The position numbers and the translations under genes are program-made. Shown here in pieces: positions 1 through 8,705 of a DNA stretch of 64,000 nucleotides. The stretch comes from Streptomyces sp. HM190. GTDB lineage: Bacteria > Actinomycetota > Actinomycetes > Streptomycetales > Streptomycetaceae. The stretch is from the NCBI RefSeq assembly GCF_009857135.1, contig NZ_CP047318.1, positions 7,688,001 through 7,752,000 of the forward strand. Direction: 5' to 3'. The notes under the pieces were generated by a model that was given only the letters and a program-made list of their open reading frames with translations, made no database searches and was not told the origin of the DNA. Numbering within the stretch: the stretch's first letter is position 1; the number at the start of each line of letters is the position of its first letter.

Positions 1-1
1 G

Positions 2-1678
2 CTCAGCAGCCGTCCCGCGCTCGAACTCCTCGAACGCCACGACCCGAGCCTCTCCGATCCGCTGATGATGAGCAGGCTCTACGGGGAGATCGTCCGCAAC
101 GGACTCGCCCAGGTGGACCAGCGCACCGACACCCTGACCCTGCACCGCCTGATCCAGCGGGTCCTGCGCGACCAGCTCAGCCCCGAGGACCAGACCGCCA
201 TGCGGGAACGGGCCCACGCCGTACTCGGTCAGGCCAACCCCAAGAGCCCGGACGAGTCCGAGAGCTGGCGCCGGTACAGCGCGCTGCTGCCGCACCTGTG
301 GCCCACCCGGGCCCAGGAGAGCGACGCCCTGCCCGTACGGCAGTGGATCTGCGACACCGTGCGCTACCTGTGGCGCAGCGGCGACGCCGACACCGCCAAC
401 CGGACCGCCGAACGGGTCCTCACCAGCTGGCGACCCCGCTTCGGCGAGGACGACGCGCTCGTGCTGCGCCTGCGCACCGAACTCGGCAACGCCCTGCGCG
501 ACCAGGGCCGTCTGCCCGAGGCGTACGACGTGACCCGCGACGTGTACGAACGGGGCAGCCGGATCCTCGGCGAGGAGCACCCCTACACCCTCGGCGCGGC
601 CATGAGCCTCGGCGCCGACCTGCGCGGCGTCGGCAAGTACGCCGACGCGATGGCGAGCGACCGGACCACGCTGCGGCGGACCCGCAGGGTCTTCGGCGAC
701 GGACACCCGCGCACCTTGGCGGCCGCCAACAACCTCGCGGTGTCCGAGTTCCTGTACGGCGACCGGCAGGCGGCCCGGGACACCAACCGGGACATCCTCA
801 AGCAGCGCCGGGAGATCTCCGGGCCCGACGAGCGTTCCACGCTGAACTCCGCGAACAACTTCAGCCGTGACCTCCGGGCGGCCGGGCGCTTCCAGGAAGC
901 GCGCAGACTCGTCGAGGACACGCTCAAGCGCAGCCGGCGGGCGCTCGGCCCGGACCACCTGGTCACCTTCCGTGCCTCCCTGGGCGCGGCGATCATCTAC
1001 CGCCGGCTGGGCGCCTACGAGGCAGCCCACAAGTTGACCAGCGAGACGTACGAACAGGCCCTCAAGGAACTGGGCCCCGACCACCCCGACACACTGGCCG
1101 TCGCCACCAATCTCTCCGCCGACCTCTACGACCGCGGCGAGTCGGTACGGGGCCGTGAACTGGCCAGGGAGACGCTGAACCGGTACCAGCACAAGTTCGG
1201 GCCGGATCACGTCTTCACCCTGGCCTGCGCCAACAACCTCTCCGTGCTGCTCCGGCTGACCGGGGAGCGGGAAGCCGCACTTGAACTGTCGACCCGCACG
1301 CTGGACCGCTTCCGCCGCCTGCTGGTCCCGCATCACCCCTACACCCTCACCTGCATGCTCAACCACGCCACGGACCTCGCCGAGAGCGGGGACCACGAAC
1401 AGGCCCTCACGGTGGGCCGCGAGGCGTACGAAGGGCTGACGGAGGTGCTCGGCCCCGACCACTACCTCGCCATCGCCGCCGCCTCGAACCTGGCGATCGA
1501 ACTGCGTCGTGACGACTCCGACGCCGCCGAGGGACGGCACGAGGAGGCCGCCGGGCTCCACGCCGAAGCGGAACGCCGGGCCACCGGCAGCCGGGAACTC
1601 GGCGGTGACCACCCTCTGACCCGGGCGGTCACCCGCTGGCAGCCCATCGACGCGGACATCGAGCCCCCGGTGACCTGA
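2..1678 (+). CDS. NB-ARC/TPR repeat protein, C-terminal part (FxsT-like)
   Basis: The frame is open from base 2, so the gene starts outside the window. The visible 558 codons hold tandem tetratricopeptide repeats of the type LG-x-x-HP-x-TL followed about 42 residues later by the next copy (for example LGEEHPYTLGAA, FGDGHPRTLAAA, LGPDHPDTLAVA, FGPDHVFTLACA), about seven copies in all. The first 60 residues (ERHDPSLSDPL, then LTLHRLIQRVLRDQL) resemble the winged-helix end of an NB-ARC ATPase, so the full protein is probably an NB-ARC-TPR signalling or scaffold protein. The wording matches proteins annotated as FxSxx-COOH system TPR proteins (FxsT), a recollection that cannot be confirmed without the N-terminus. 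No signal peptide or membrane segment is visible. A strong hairpin follows the stop codon. Confidence 0.75.
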   Translation, partial: LSSRPALELLERHDPSLSDPLMMSRLYGEIVRNGLAQVDQRTDTLTLHRLIQRVLRDQLSPEDQTAMRERAHAVLGQANPKSPDESESWRRYSALLPHLWPTRAQESDALPVRQWICDTVRYLWRSGDADTANRTAERVLTSWRPRFGEDDALVLRLRTELGNALRDQGRLPEAYDVTRDVYERGSRILGEEHPYTLGAAMSLGADLRGVGKYADAMASDRTTLRRTRRVFGDGHPRTLAAANNLAVSEFLYGDRQAARDTNRDILKQRREISGPDERSTLNSANNFSRDLRAAGRFQEARRLVEDTLKRSRRALGPDHLVTFRASLGAAIIYRRLGAYEAAHKLTSETYEQALKELGPDHPDTLAVATNLSADLYDRGESVRGRELARETLNRYQHKFGPDHVFTLACANNLSVLLRLTGEREAALELSTRTLDRFRRLLVPHHPYTLTCMLNHATDLAESGDHEQALTVGREAYEGLTEVLGPDHYLAIAAASNLAIELRRDDSDAAEGRHEEAAGLHAEAERRATGSRELGGDHPLTRAVTRWQPIDADIEPPVT

Positions 1679-1710
1679 CCGCACCAGCTCGCGCGCGCAT
1701 CACGATGAAC

Positions 1711-1742
1711 AGGCCCTGCGGACACCGTCGTCCGCAGGGCCT
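1711..1742 (+). terminator. Hairpin terminator after the TPR gene
   Basis: Perfect 12-bp arms (AGGCCCTGCGGA and its complement) are separated by 8 bases, 32 bp after the stop codon. There is no T-tract, as is usual in high-GC actinobacteria. It separates the TPR gene from the tRNA gene. Confidence 0.7.
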
Positions 1743-1867
1743 GGCGGTCTCCCCGTGGAGGCGGAGAAGCAGCGGTGACCCGGTCGGCGGGGTGTGTAGG
1801 GTAGGGTTTACCTGCGCGTTCACACGGGGGCACGAGCCAGCGGTGCGAGCACCGTGAGAGAGCGCGA

Positions 1868-1941
<74 letters not shown>

Positions 1942-1960
1942 CTCGGAAGAGTCGTAGGTG

Positions 1961-1997
1961 AAGGCCGGTTTCGGAGGTTTCCGAAACCGGCCTTTCC
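1961..1997 (+). terminator. Terminator of tRNA-Pro
   Basis: Perfect 15-bp arms (AAGGCCGGTTTCGGA and its complement) enclose the loop GGTT and are followed by TTCCCTT. Its position just after the tRNA 3' end and the T-rich tail suggest an intrinsic terminator. Confidence 0.85.
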
Positions 1998-2206
1998 CTT
2001 CTCCCCGCCCCCACTTCCTCGTCCTGCGACTCCTCGTCCCGTCTCCGCCGCGCCCGCGGGTTCGCCGAGCGGGTGACCCGCGAAGCCCTGGGCGATTCGA
2101 TGCGATATGTCCTTGATCTCAATTTTTGTGGTCTTTAGTGTGCCCAGGGGCGACATCGCGAGGTCCCCGTCCCCCCGTCACCGTCCGGAAGCGAGGTGTG
2201 GAGCGC

Positions 2207-3517
2207 ATGCACGCGAGGTGCGGCCGCCGGCCGGTTTCGGGTCAGCGGGGACGTCCCGGTCGGGCGCGCTGGCTCCGGGCGTTCACCGTGCTGCCGCTGC
2301 TGGCGTCGGTGCTCACCGCGTGCGGCGGCGACGAGGGTTCCGGCAGGCCCACCCTCAACTGGTACAACTTCCCCGACGACTCCGGCGCACTCCAGAAGGC
2401 CGCCGACCAATGCAGCCGGGCGTCGGGCGGGCGGTACCGGATCAGCTACAACAAGCTTCCACGTGCCGCGGACGGCCAGCGCCAGCAACTGGTCCGCAGA
2501 CTCGCCGCAGAGGACGACTCGCTCGACATCCTGGGGCTGGACGTCACCTGGGCGGCGGAGTTCGCCGAGGCGCGCTGGATCCGGGAATGGACGGGCGCGG
2601 CGAAGCGGCGGGCCACCGAGGGCACCCTGCGCGTACCGCTGCAGACCTCGACCTGGAAGGGCAAGCTCTACGCCGTCCCGTACAACGCCAACACCCAGCT
2701 CCTGTGGTACCGCAAGGACCTCGTACCCAAGCCGCCCAGGACCTGGGCCGAGATGCTGGACATGGCCGGCGCCCTCGCCCGGCAGGGCAAACCGCACTTC
2801 GTGGAGATCCAGGGGGCCCAGTACGAGGGCCTCACCGTCTGGTTCAACACACTGATCAACAGCGCGGGCGGCACCATCCTCAACGCGAGCGCCACCGCGC
2901 CCTCCCTCGGCCCTCCCGCCGTCCGGGCCGCGCAGGTCATGCGTGATCTAGCGGACTCCCCGGCCGCGGACCCCTCCCTGCCCAACCAGATGGAGGACCA
3001 GAACCGGCTCGCCATGGAGTCGGGAACGGCGGCGTTCGAGCTCAACTACCCCTTCGTGTATCCGTCGATGAAGGCGAACAACCCCGCGCTGTTCAAGAAC
3101 TTCCGCTGGGCGCCGTACCCCCGCGTCGACGCGGACCGCCCCGCACGGCCCACCATCGGCGGCATCGATCTGGCGGTGAGCGCCTACTCACGCCATCCCG
3201 GCCTCGCCTTCGAGGCGGCGTTGTGCCTGCGCAACCGGGAGAACCAGCTCGCCGCCGCGCTGGAGGGCGGTCTTCCCCCCACCCTGCGCGCCCTGTACGA
3301 CGAGCCCGCGTTCATGAAGGAGTACCCCTTCTCCCAGGACGTGCTGGCCGCCCTGGAAGCGGGAAGCGTGCGCCCGATCACCCCGGTCTACCAGAACGTG
3401 TCGATCGCGGTCTCCCACACCCTGTCCCCGCCCTCCGGGATCAAGCCCGTGAGATCGGTCGACACCATCAAGGAACAGATCGACGAAGCCCTGCGATCCG
3501 AGGGTGTGATCCCGTGA
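2207..3517 (+). CDS. lpqY: LpqY-like trehalose-binding lipoprotein
   Basis: Extracellular solute-binding protein (SBP family 1) of an ABC importer, 436 aa, lipid-anchored outside the membrane. The N-terminus is Arg-rich and then hydrophobic, ending in the lipobox LTAC with Cys39 as the lipidation site. The stretch LPRAADGQRQQLVRRLAAED followed by LDILGLDVTWAAEFAEA resembles what I recall of mycobacterial LpqY, the trehalose receptor. The partner genes match SugA, SugB and SugC in the same order. The ATG at 2207 was chosen because it places a normal lipoprotein signal at the N-terminus and has GCGAGG upstream. Upstream in-frame starts (2126, 2198) would add a non-signal extension. Alternative substrates are other alpha-glucosides. 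Confidence 0.85.
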   Translation: MHARCGRRPVSGQRGRPGRARWLRAFTVLPLLASVLTACGGDEGSGRPTLNWYNFPDDSGALQKAADQCSRASGGRYRISYNKLPRAADGQRQQLVRRLAAEDDSLDILGLDVTWAAEFAEARWIREWTGAAKRRATEGTLRVPLQTSTWKGKLYAVPYNANTQLLWYRKDLVPKPPRTWAEMLDMAGALARQGKPHFVEIQGAQYEGLTVWFNTLINSAGGTILNASATAPSLGPPAVRAAQVMRDLADSPAADPSLPNQMEDQNRLAMESGTAAFELNYPFVYPSMKANNPALFKNFRWAPYPRVDADRPARPTIGGIDLAVSAYSRHPGLAFEAALCLRNRENQLAAALEGGLPPTLRALYDEPAFMKEYPFSQDVLAALEAGSVRPITPVYQNVSIAVSHTLSPPSGIKPVRSVDTIKEQIDEALRSEGVIP

Positions 3518-3587
3518 ACCACCACCTCCCGCACCCCGGTGCCGGTCGGCGCTCCGGCGCGCGGGCCGCGTCCCCGGACGGCCCGAG

Positions 3588-4547
3588 ATGAGTACCCGGG
3601 CGCGAGCAGCCGGAGCCACGCCCCCTCCCGGCATCGAGACGGGCCGGGCGGAACCGGACCGGGCGGCGCTCTCGGCGGGCGCCAGACAGGAACGCCGGCT
3701 CGGCTGGCTCCTCTGCGCTCCCGCCGTCGTCGTCATGATCGCCGTGACCGCCTACCCCGTCGGATACGCCGTCTACCTCTCCCTCCAGCGCTATGACCTC
3801 CGCTTTCCCGGACGCGCGGAGTTCGTGGGACTGAGCAACTACGGGGCGGTGCTGTCCTCACCGTTCTGGTGGGACGCCTTCTGGGTGACCCTGTTCATCA
3901 CCGTCATCTCCGTGGCGATCGAACTGGCCCTCGGGATGGGGCTCGCCCTCGTGATGCACCGCACGATCTTCTGGCGCGGCGCCGTCCGCACGTCGGTCCT
4001 CGTCCCGTACGGGATCGTCACCGTGGTGGCCGCCTTCTCCTGGCAGTACGCCTGGACCCCTGATCTCGGCTATCTGGCAGAGCTGCTGCCCCAGGGGGAG
4101 GCACCGCTCACCGAGCACTGGCCCGCCCTGTGGCTGATCATCCTCGCCGAGGTGTGGAAGACGACACCGTTCATGGCGCTGCTGCTGCTCGCGGGACTCG
4201 CGCTGGTCCCCGAGGAGACCCTGAAGGCGGCCATGGTCGACGGCGCCACCGCCTGGCAGCGCTTCACCAGGATCATGCTGCCGCTGATGAAACCGGCCAT
4301 CCTGGTGGCCCTGCTCTTCCGCACCCTGGACGCGTTCCGGATCTTCGACAACATCTACATCCTGACCGCGGGCGCCCAGGGAACCGGGTCGGTGTCGATC
4401 CTCGGCTACGACAACCTGTTCACCGCGCTGAACCTGGGCATCGGATCGGCGATCTCCGTCCTGATCTTCATCTGCGTGGGGATCATCGCCTTCACCTTCA
4501 TCAAACTGTTCGGCACCGCCGCCCCCGGAGCGGAGGTGAAGCGCTGA
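3588..4547 (+). CDS. sugA: SugA-like sugar ABC permease
   Basis: MalF-type inner-membrane permease subunit of 319 aa for uptake of the sugar delivered by the LpqY-like protein. About 35 polar residues lead into six hydrophobic segments starting at WLLCAPAVVVMIAVTAYPVGYAV. The EAA loop that contacts the ATPase is visible near residues 213-232 (AAMVDGATAWQRFTRIMLP). The segment TVVAAFSWQYAWTPDLGYL and the run FRTLDAFRIFDNIYILT are close to what I recall of mycobacterial SugA. The gene starts 70 bp after the receptor gene and overlaps the next start at TGATG, so it is translationally coupled to it. Confidence 0.87.
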   Translation: MSTRARAAGATPPPGIETGRAEPDRAALSAGARQERRLGWLLCAPAVVVMIAVTAYPVGYAVYLSLQRYDLRFPGRAEFVGLSNYGAVLSSPFWWDAFWVTLFITVISVAIELALGMGLALVMHRTIFWRGAVRTSVLVPYGIVTVVAAFSWQYAWTPDLGYLAELLPQGEAPLTEHWPALWLIILAEVWKTTPFMALLLLAGLALVPEETLKAAMVDGATAWQRFTRIMLPLMKPAILVALLFRTLDAFRIFDNIYILTAGAQGTGSVSILGYDNLFTALNLGIGSAISVLIFICVGIIAFTFIKLFGTAAPGAEVKR

Positions 4548-5380
4548 TGGCCGCCGTGGGAAGGACACACGCCGTCCGCTGGGGCGTCCTGAACGCGCTG
4601 GTCGTGCTGTACGCCCTGTTCCCGGTGGGATGGATCGCCGCACTGTCGTTCAAGGACCCCAGCACCCTGACCGACGGCAACTACATCCCCAGGGACTGGA
4701 CCTGGGAGAACTACCGGGGCATCTTCCAGACGGCCGAGTTCACCCGGGCGCTGATCAACTCGATCGGCATCGCCCTGATCTCGACGGTGATCGCGGTGGC
4801 GCTGGGCACCATGGCCGCCTACGCGGTCGCGCGGCTGCGGTTCCCCGGCAAGCGGCTGCTCATCGGCATGTCGTTGCTGATCGCCATGTTCCCCCCGATC
4901 TCCCTGGTGTCGCCGCTGTTCAACATCGAGCGGATCATCGGGATCTTCGACACCTGGATCGGGCTGATCATCCCGTACATGACCTTCTCCCTGCCGCTCG
5001 CGATCTACACCCTGTCCGCCTTCTTCCGGGAGATCCCCTGGGATCTGGAGAGGGCCGCCAAGGTCGACGGGGCGACGCCCGTGCAGGCCTTCCGCATGGT
5101 CATCGTGCCGCTGGCCGCGCCGGGGGTGTTCACCACGGCCATCCTCGTGTTCATCTTCTGCTGGAACGACTTCCTGTTCGCGATCTCGCTGACCTCCACC
5201 GAGTCCGCGCGCACCGTGCCCGCCGCGATCGCGTTCTTCACCGGCAGCTCCCAGTTCCAGCAGCCCACCGGGTCGATCGCCGCGGCCGCCGTGGTCATCA
5301 CCGTCCCGATCATCGTTTTCGTCCTGCTCTTCCAGCGGCGGATCGTCGCCGGACTCACCTCAGGGGCGGTCAAGGGGTGA
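4547..5380 (+). CDS. sugB: SugB-like sugar ABC permease
   Basis: MalG-type permease of 277 aa that forms the translocation pore with the preceding permease. It has six membrane segments beginning at WGVLNALVVLYALFPVGWIA, and its EAA loop lies near residues 168-187 (AAKVDGATPVQAFRMVIVP). The frame is open far upstream, but the ATG at 4547 is the sensible start: it overlaps the stop of the previous permease (TGATG) and follows GGAGGTGAA at 4531. The C-terminal GAVKG matches the usual end of this family. Confidence 0.88.
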   Translation: MAAVGRTHAVRWGVLNALVVLYALFPVGWIAALSFKDPSTLTDGNYIPRDWTWENYRGIFQTAEFTRALINSIGIALISTVIAVALGTMAAYAVARLRFPGKRLLIGMSLLIAMFPPISLVSPLFNIERIIGIFDTWIGLIIPYMTFSLPLAIYTLSAFFREIPWDLERAAKVDGATPVQAFRMVIVPLAAPGVFTTAILVFIFCWNDFLFAISLTSTESARTVPAAIAFFTGSSQFQQPTGSIAAAAVVITVPIIVFVLLFQRRIVAGLTSGAVKG

Positions 5381-5478
5381 ACACCCCGACCACGGCAGGC
5401 AGAACACCGGTCCGAGGGGCCGGCCGCGGCACGCCGGCCCGGACCGCACGAAGGCAGGAAGGCAAGGAGGCACCACCC

Positions 5479-6663
5479 ATGGCCGAGATCATCCTCGAGG
5501 GAGTCACCAAGCGCTTTCCCGACGGGTCCCTCGCCGTCAAGGACGTGGACCTCGAGATCGCCGACGGCGAGTTCGTGATCCTGGTCGGTCCGTCGGGATG
5601 CGGCAAGTCCACCACACTGAACATGATCGCCGGCCTGGAGGACATCACCGAGGGCACCCTCCGCATCGGGGACCGCGTCGTCAACGACCTCGCCCCCAAG
5701 GAACGCGACGTCGCCATGGTCTTCCAGAGCTACGCCCTCTACCCGCACATGAACGTCCGGGAGAACATGGGCTTCCCGCTGCGCCTGGCCAAGGTGGACA
5801 AGGCCACCATCGAGGCCAAGGTCACGGAGGCCGCCCGGATCCTCGATCTCACCGAGCACCTGGACCGCAGGCCGGCCAATCTCTCCGGCGGCCAGCGCCA
5901 GCGGGTGGCCATGGGACGGGCGATCGTCCGTGACCCCAAGGCGTTCCTGATGGACGAGCCGCTGTCCAACCTGGACGCCAAACTCCGGGTGCAGATGCGC
6001 ACCCAGATCTCCCGGCTGCAGCGGCGCCTCGGTACGACGACCGTGTACGTCACCCACGACCAGACCGAGGCGATGACGCTCGGCGACCGGGTGGTCGTCA
6101 TGCGGCAGGGCCTGGTGCAGCAGATCGGGACACCCGCCGAGCTGTACGACCTGCCGCGCAACATCTTCGTCGCGGGCTTCATCGGTTCCCCGGCCATGAA
6201 CTTCCTGAACGCCACCCTCGAGAGCGGGGTCCTGCGCTCTCCCCTGGGCGACCTGCCCCTCGACGACCGTACGAGACGGGCCCTGGAGGGGCAGAACGCG
6301 CCACGCGAGGTCATCGTCGGGCTGCGACCGGAGGCGTTCGAGGACGCGGCCCTCTCTCACGAACCCGACCGGACGGGTCCGCTCATCACCGCCACCGTGG
6401 AGGTACTGGAGTCGCTCGGCTCCGACGTGTACGTCTACTTCACGGCGGAGGGCGGACCCGCGACCACCACCGAGCTGGAGGAACTCGCCAAGGACTCGGG
6501 TCTGCGCGACACCGGCGCCGACACCGGCCAGATCGTGGCCCGTCTGGACGCCGCCACCCGTGCTCGCGAGGGTGCGCCCGTGGAGTTGCGGGTCGACATG
6601 GCCAAGGCTCACGTGTTCGACCCGGCGAGTGGAGCGAACCTCACGCGTCCGGGGACGGACTGA
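5479..6663 (+). CDS. sugC: SugC/MsmK-like ABC transporter ATPase
   Basis: Cytoplasmic ATPase of 394 aa that energises the importer. Walker A is GPSGCGKST (residues 37-45), the signature LSGGQRQRVAMGRA is at 135-148, Walker B is FLMDEP near 156-161, and the H-loop is VTHDQTEAMTLGDR. After about residue 235 comes a MalK-type regulatory (TOBE) domain with VIVGLRPEAFE. The start at 5479 follows AAGGAGG with good spacing. Ninety-eight bases separate it from the permease gene. Streptomyces sugar importers often share one ATPase (MsiK) encoded elsewhere; here a cognate ATPase is encoded in the operon, as in mycobacterial lpqY-sugABC. Confidence 0.9.
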   Translation: MAEIILEGVTKRFPDGSLAVKDVDLEIADGEFVILVGPSGCGKSTTLNMIAGLEDITEGTLRIGDRVVNDLAPKERDVAMVFQSYALYPHMNVRENMGFPLRLAKVDKATIEAKVTEAARILDLTEHLDRRPANLSGGQRQRVAMGRAIVRDPKAFLMDEPLSNLDAKLRVQMRTQISRLQRRLGTTTVYVTHDQTEAMTLGDRVVVMRQGLVQQIGTPAELYDLPRNIFVAGFIGSPAMNFLNATLESGVLRSPLGDLPLDDRTRRALEGQNAPREVIVGLRPEAFEDAALSHEPDRTGPLITATVEVLESLGSDVYVYFTAEGGPATTTELEELAKDSGLRDTGADTGQIVARLDAATRAREGAPVELRVDMAKAHVFDPASGANLTRPGTD

Positions 6664-6794
6664 CGGCGTGGGAGGCCGTCGCCCCGTGGGTCCCCCGGGT
6701 GAGAGAACGGCCCCCGGCCCCTCGCGGGCTGAGGACGATCCGATCGTGATCGGGTGATGTGCGAGGTCGTGCGGTCCGGGGCAGGCTGGGGATC

Positions 6795-7856
6795 ATGCCA
6801 GGCAAGCGGGTGAGCCGCGGGGTGACCCACCGGCCCGACCGACCCGACCGGCCGGACGGGCTCGACGTCGAAGCGGTGCTCGACGAGCTGTACGTGACCC
6901 CGCCGTCCGACTTCGTCGGCCGTCGGGAGGTGTGGGCGGCCGCCGCGAGGACGGTCGGTCGCGGCGACGACGCGCGGGTCATCCGGGGCGCGCGTCGCCC
7001 CACCCTGGCGGCCTGGGCGGCCAATCTGCTGCTGCGCTCCCGCCCCGATGAGAGCCGCCACTTCCTTGAGCTGGGGGAGTCGCTGCGCGAGGCGTACCGC
7101 ACGCTGGACCCTGACGGGTTGAAGCAGCTGTCCGACCAGCGGCGCCGTGTGGTGGGCGCCCTGTCCCGGGAGGCCGCGGGGCTCGCCCGCGCGGCCGGGC
7201 AGCCGCTCTCCGGTGCTGTGCTGCAGGAGGTCGAGTCCACGTTGCGCGCCGTGCTGGCCGACGCGGACGCCGCCCGGCGATGGTCCGGAGGGCGGCTGGA
7301 AACAGCCCTTGCCCCGCCGTCGGCCTTCTCCTCCTCCGCCGAACCGGTCGCCGCAGCCCCCGCGAAGGGCAGGAGGCGCGGACCCGCTGCCGAGCCTCCG
7401 ACCGCGTCGACGCGGGGCCGTGAGGGCCGGGACGAACTCGCCGGGCGCCGCCGCGAGCGGCACCTGCGGCTGGAGCGGGAGCGGCGGCTCGCTGAGGCTC
7501 GGGAGGCGGCCGAGGCCGCCGAACGGCGGCTCGGTGAGCGGCGCGCGGAAGCCGACGACGCCGACGCGTCGCTGCGCGGGGCCCGCGACCACCGCGACCG
7601 GGCGCGGCGCGAGATGTCCACCGCCGAGCGGCAACTGCGCAAGGCGCGGGAGGCCCTCGAACACGCCCAGGCGGAGATCGGCCGCGCCGAGGAGCACGCC
7701 GGTCGTGCCGAAGCCGACCTCGACCGCGCCGAACGTGAGCAGCGGCAGGCCGAGGAGAGGGGGCGGACGGCCGCCGCCGCCCTGACCGAGGCCGAGCGGG
7801 AGGCCCGCGACGCCGCCCGTGCCCTACGCGGTCTGACCCGCTCGCACGGCGACTAG
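6795..7856 (+). CDS. Conserved actinobacterial coiled-coil protein, function unknown
   Basis: I cannot assign a function to this 353-aa protein. The N-terminal 180 residues form a globular domain with a recognisable actinobacterial pattern (LYVTPPSDFVGRREVWAAAA, then ARRPTLAAWAANLLLR). After a Pro/Ala linker comes about 150 residues of Arg/Glu/Ala heptads, almost certainly a long coiled coil, ending in LTRSHGD. There is no signal peptide or membrane segment, so it is presumably cytoplasmic. ATG 6795 was preferred over ATG 6759 because conserved-looking sequence begins after it; the ribosome site is weak in both cases. Its stop codon lies inside a long perfect palindrome. Confidence 0.7.
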   Translation: MPGKRVSRGVTHRPDRPDRPDGLDVEAVLDELYVTPPSDFVGRREVWAAAARTVGRGDDARVIRGARRPTLAAWAANLLLRSRPDESRHFLELGESLREAYRTLDPDGLKQLSDQRRRVVGALSREAAGLARAAGQPLSGAVLQEVESTLRAVLADADAARRWSGGRLETALAPPSAFSSSAEPVAAAPAKGRRRGPAAEPPTASTRGREGRDELAGRRRERHLRLERERRLAEAREAAEAAERRLGERRAEADDADASLRGARDHRDRARREMSTAERQLRKAREALEHAQAEIGRAEEHAGRAEADLDRAEREQRQAEERGRTAAAALTEAEREARDAARALRGLTRSHGD

Positions 7857-7876
7857 TCGCCGTGCGAGCGGGTCAG
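7833..7876. terminator. 44-bp perfect palindrome overlapping a stop codon
   Basis: Twenty-two-base arms with no unpaired centre (…GGCGA-CTAG-TCGCC…), starting CTGACCCGCTCG and ending with its complement. The TAG stop of the coiled-coil gene (7854-7856) is part of the centre. As RNA it would fold into a very stable hairpin, presumably a terminator. It would stall ribosomes less than expected because the loop sits on the stop codon. Confidence 0.7.
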
Positions 7877-8011
7877 GCACCACCGCTACCTGCCCGCGGG
7901 CGCCCTCGCGCGTGCTCCCACCGCGGGGTCCGTCGACCATGTCGTTCTGACATGGCAGTGGGGCGGCCCGCTCCCGGTCGTCGCGCCACCGAGGAGACTC
8001 CTGGTCCCCCC

Positions 8012-8491
8012 TCAGACCTGGCTGACGTTCGCGGTGAGCAGGCGCAGCAGGTGCCGGGTGAGGGTGTGCTGCTCGGGGGTCAGGCCCATCGCGGCGCCGA
8101 TGTCCACCGGTACGGTCCGGGCCCGCCCCTGAAGCAGGGCCCCGGCCTCGGTGAGGCGGATGGCGACGGAACGCTCGTCGTCCGGGCGGCGTTCGCGGCG
8201 GAGCAGGCCGCCGGCCTCCAGGCGCTTCAGCAGCGGGGAGAGTGTGCTGGACTCCAGCTGGAGCGCGGCACCCAGGTCACGCACGGATATCGAGTCCTGC
8301 TCCCAGAGGACCAGCATGACCAGGTACTGCGGGTAGGTCAGACCCAGTTCCTCCAGCAGGGGCCGGTAGCGGGCCGTGACGGCGCGCGAGGCGGCGTACA
8401 GCGCGAAACAGAGCTGATCGTCGAGGAGCAGGGTGTGCCCCTGCGCCGGTTCCGCTCCGGCGGTGTCCACGAGTTCGCCGACTGTGCTCAC
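8012..8491 (-). CDS. ohrR: OhrR-type MarR-family organic peroxide sensor
   Basis: Winged-helix repressor of 159 aa. The N-terminal motif LDDQLCFALYAASRAVT is the hallmark of one-cysteine OhrR proteins, whose cysteine (here Cys28) is oxidised by organic hydroperoxides and releases DNA. The recognition region DLGAALQLESSTLSPLLKRLE and the wing RRPDDERSVAIRLTEAG follow in normal order. The GTG start at 8491 has GGAGGAG upstream on the minus strand. It is divergent from an alpha/beta hydrolase gene, with an OhrR-like palindrome between them. The usual partner, an Ohr peroxidase gene, is not in the window. Confidence 0.85.
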   Translation of the reverse strand: MSTVGELVDTAGAEPAQGHTLLLDDQLCFALYAASRAVTARYRPLLEELGLTYPQYLVMLVLWEQDSISVRDLGAALQLESSTLSPLLKRLEAGGLLRRERRPDDERSVAIRLTEAGALLQGRARTVPVDIGAAMGLTPEQHTLTRHLLRLLTANVSQV

Positions 8492-8601
8492 GGTGTCGCT
8501 CCTCCGTCCCGTGCCCTCTCCCTGACGATCTCCCACCCTACCGGCAGCCATACAGTCATATCGAGCCCTAAGAAGTCGTGAGAGAGGGAATCGCCTCCAA
8601 A

Positions 8602-8619
8602 TAAGTTGTGTGCGACTTA
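8602..8619. promoter_or_regulatory. Putative OhrR operator
   Basis: TAAGTTGTGTGCGACTTA is an imperfect 18-bp palindrome (arms TAAGT/ACTTA) in the 214-bp divergent region between ohrR and the hydrolase gene. It resembles the AT-rich TTGTGTGCAA-type sites known for OhrR/MarR proteins. It should control both genes. Confidence 0.65.
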
Positions 8620-8705
8620 ATCGCGCGCTATCTTTCCGGTGTGCCGCCGCACTCGCGAACCACGCGGGTGGACCTGCCCGTGGCACCGCACCCGAGGAGA
8701 TCGCC

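Noticed and set aside
3869..5380. Upstream extension of the second sugar permease frame to 4130
   Set aside because: The extra residues are out-of-frame reading of the first permease gene; the ATG at 4547 has a ribosome site and overlaps the stop.
7862..8581. Plus-strand open frame opposite ohrR
   Set aside because: It overlaps a clear OhrR gene entirely and has no recognisable motif.
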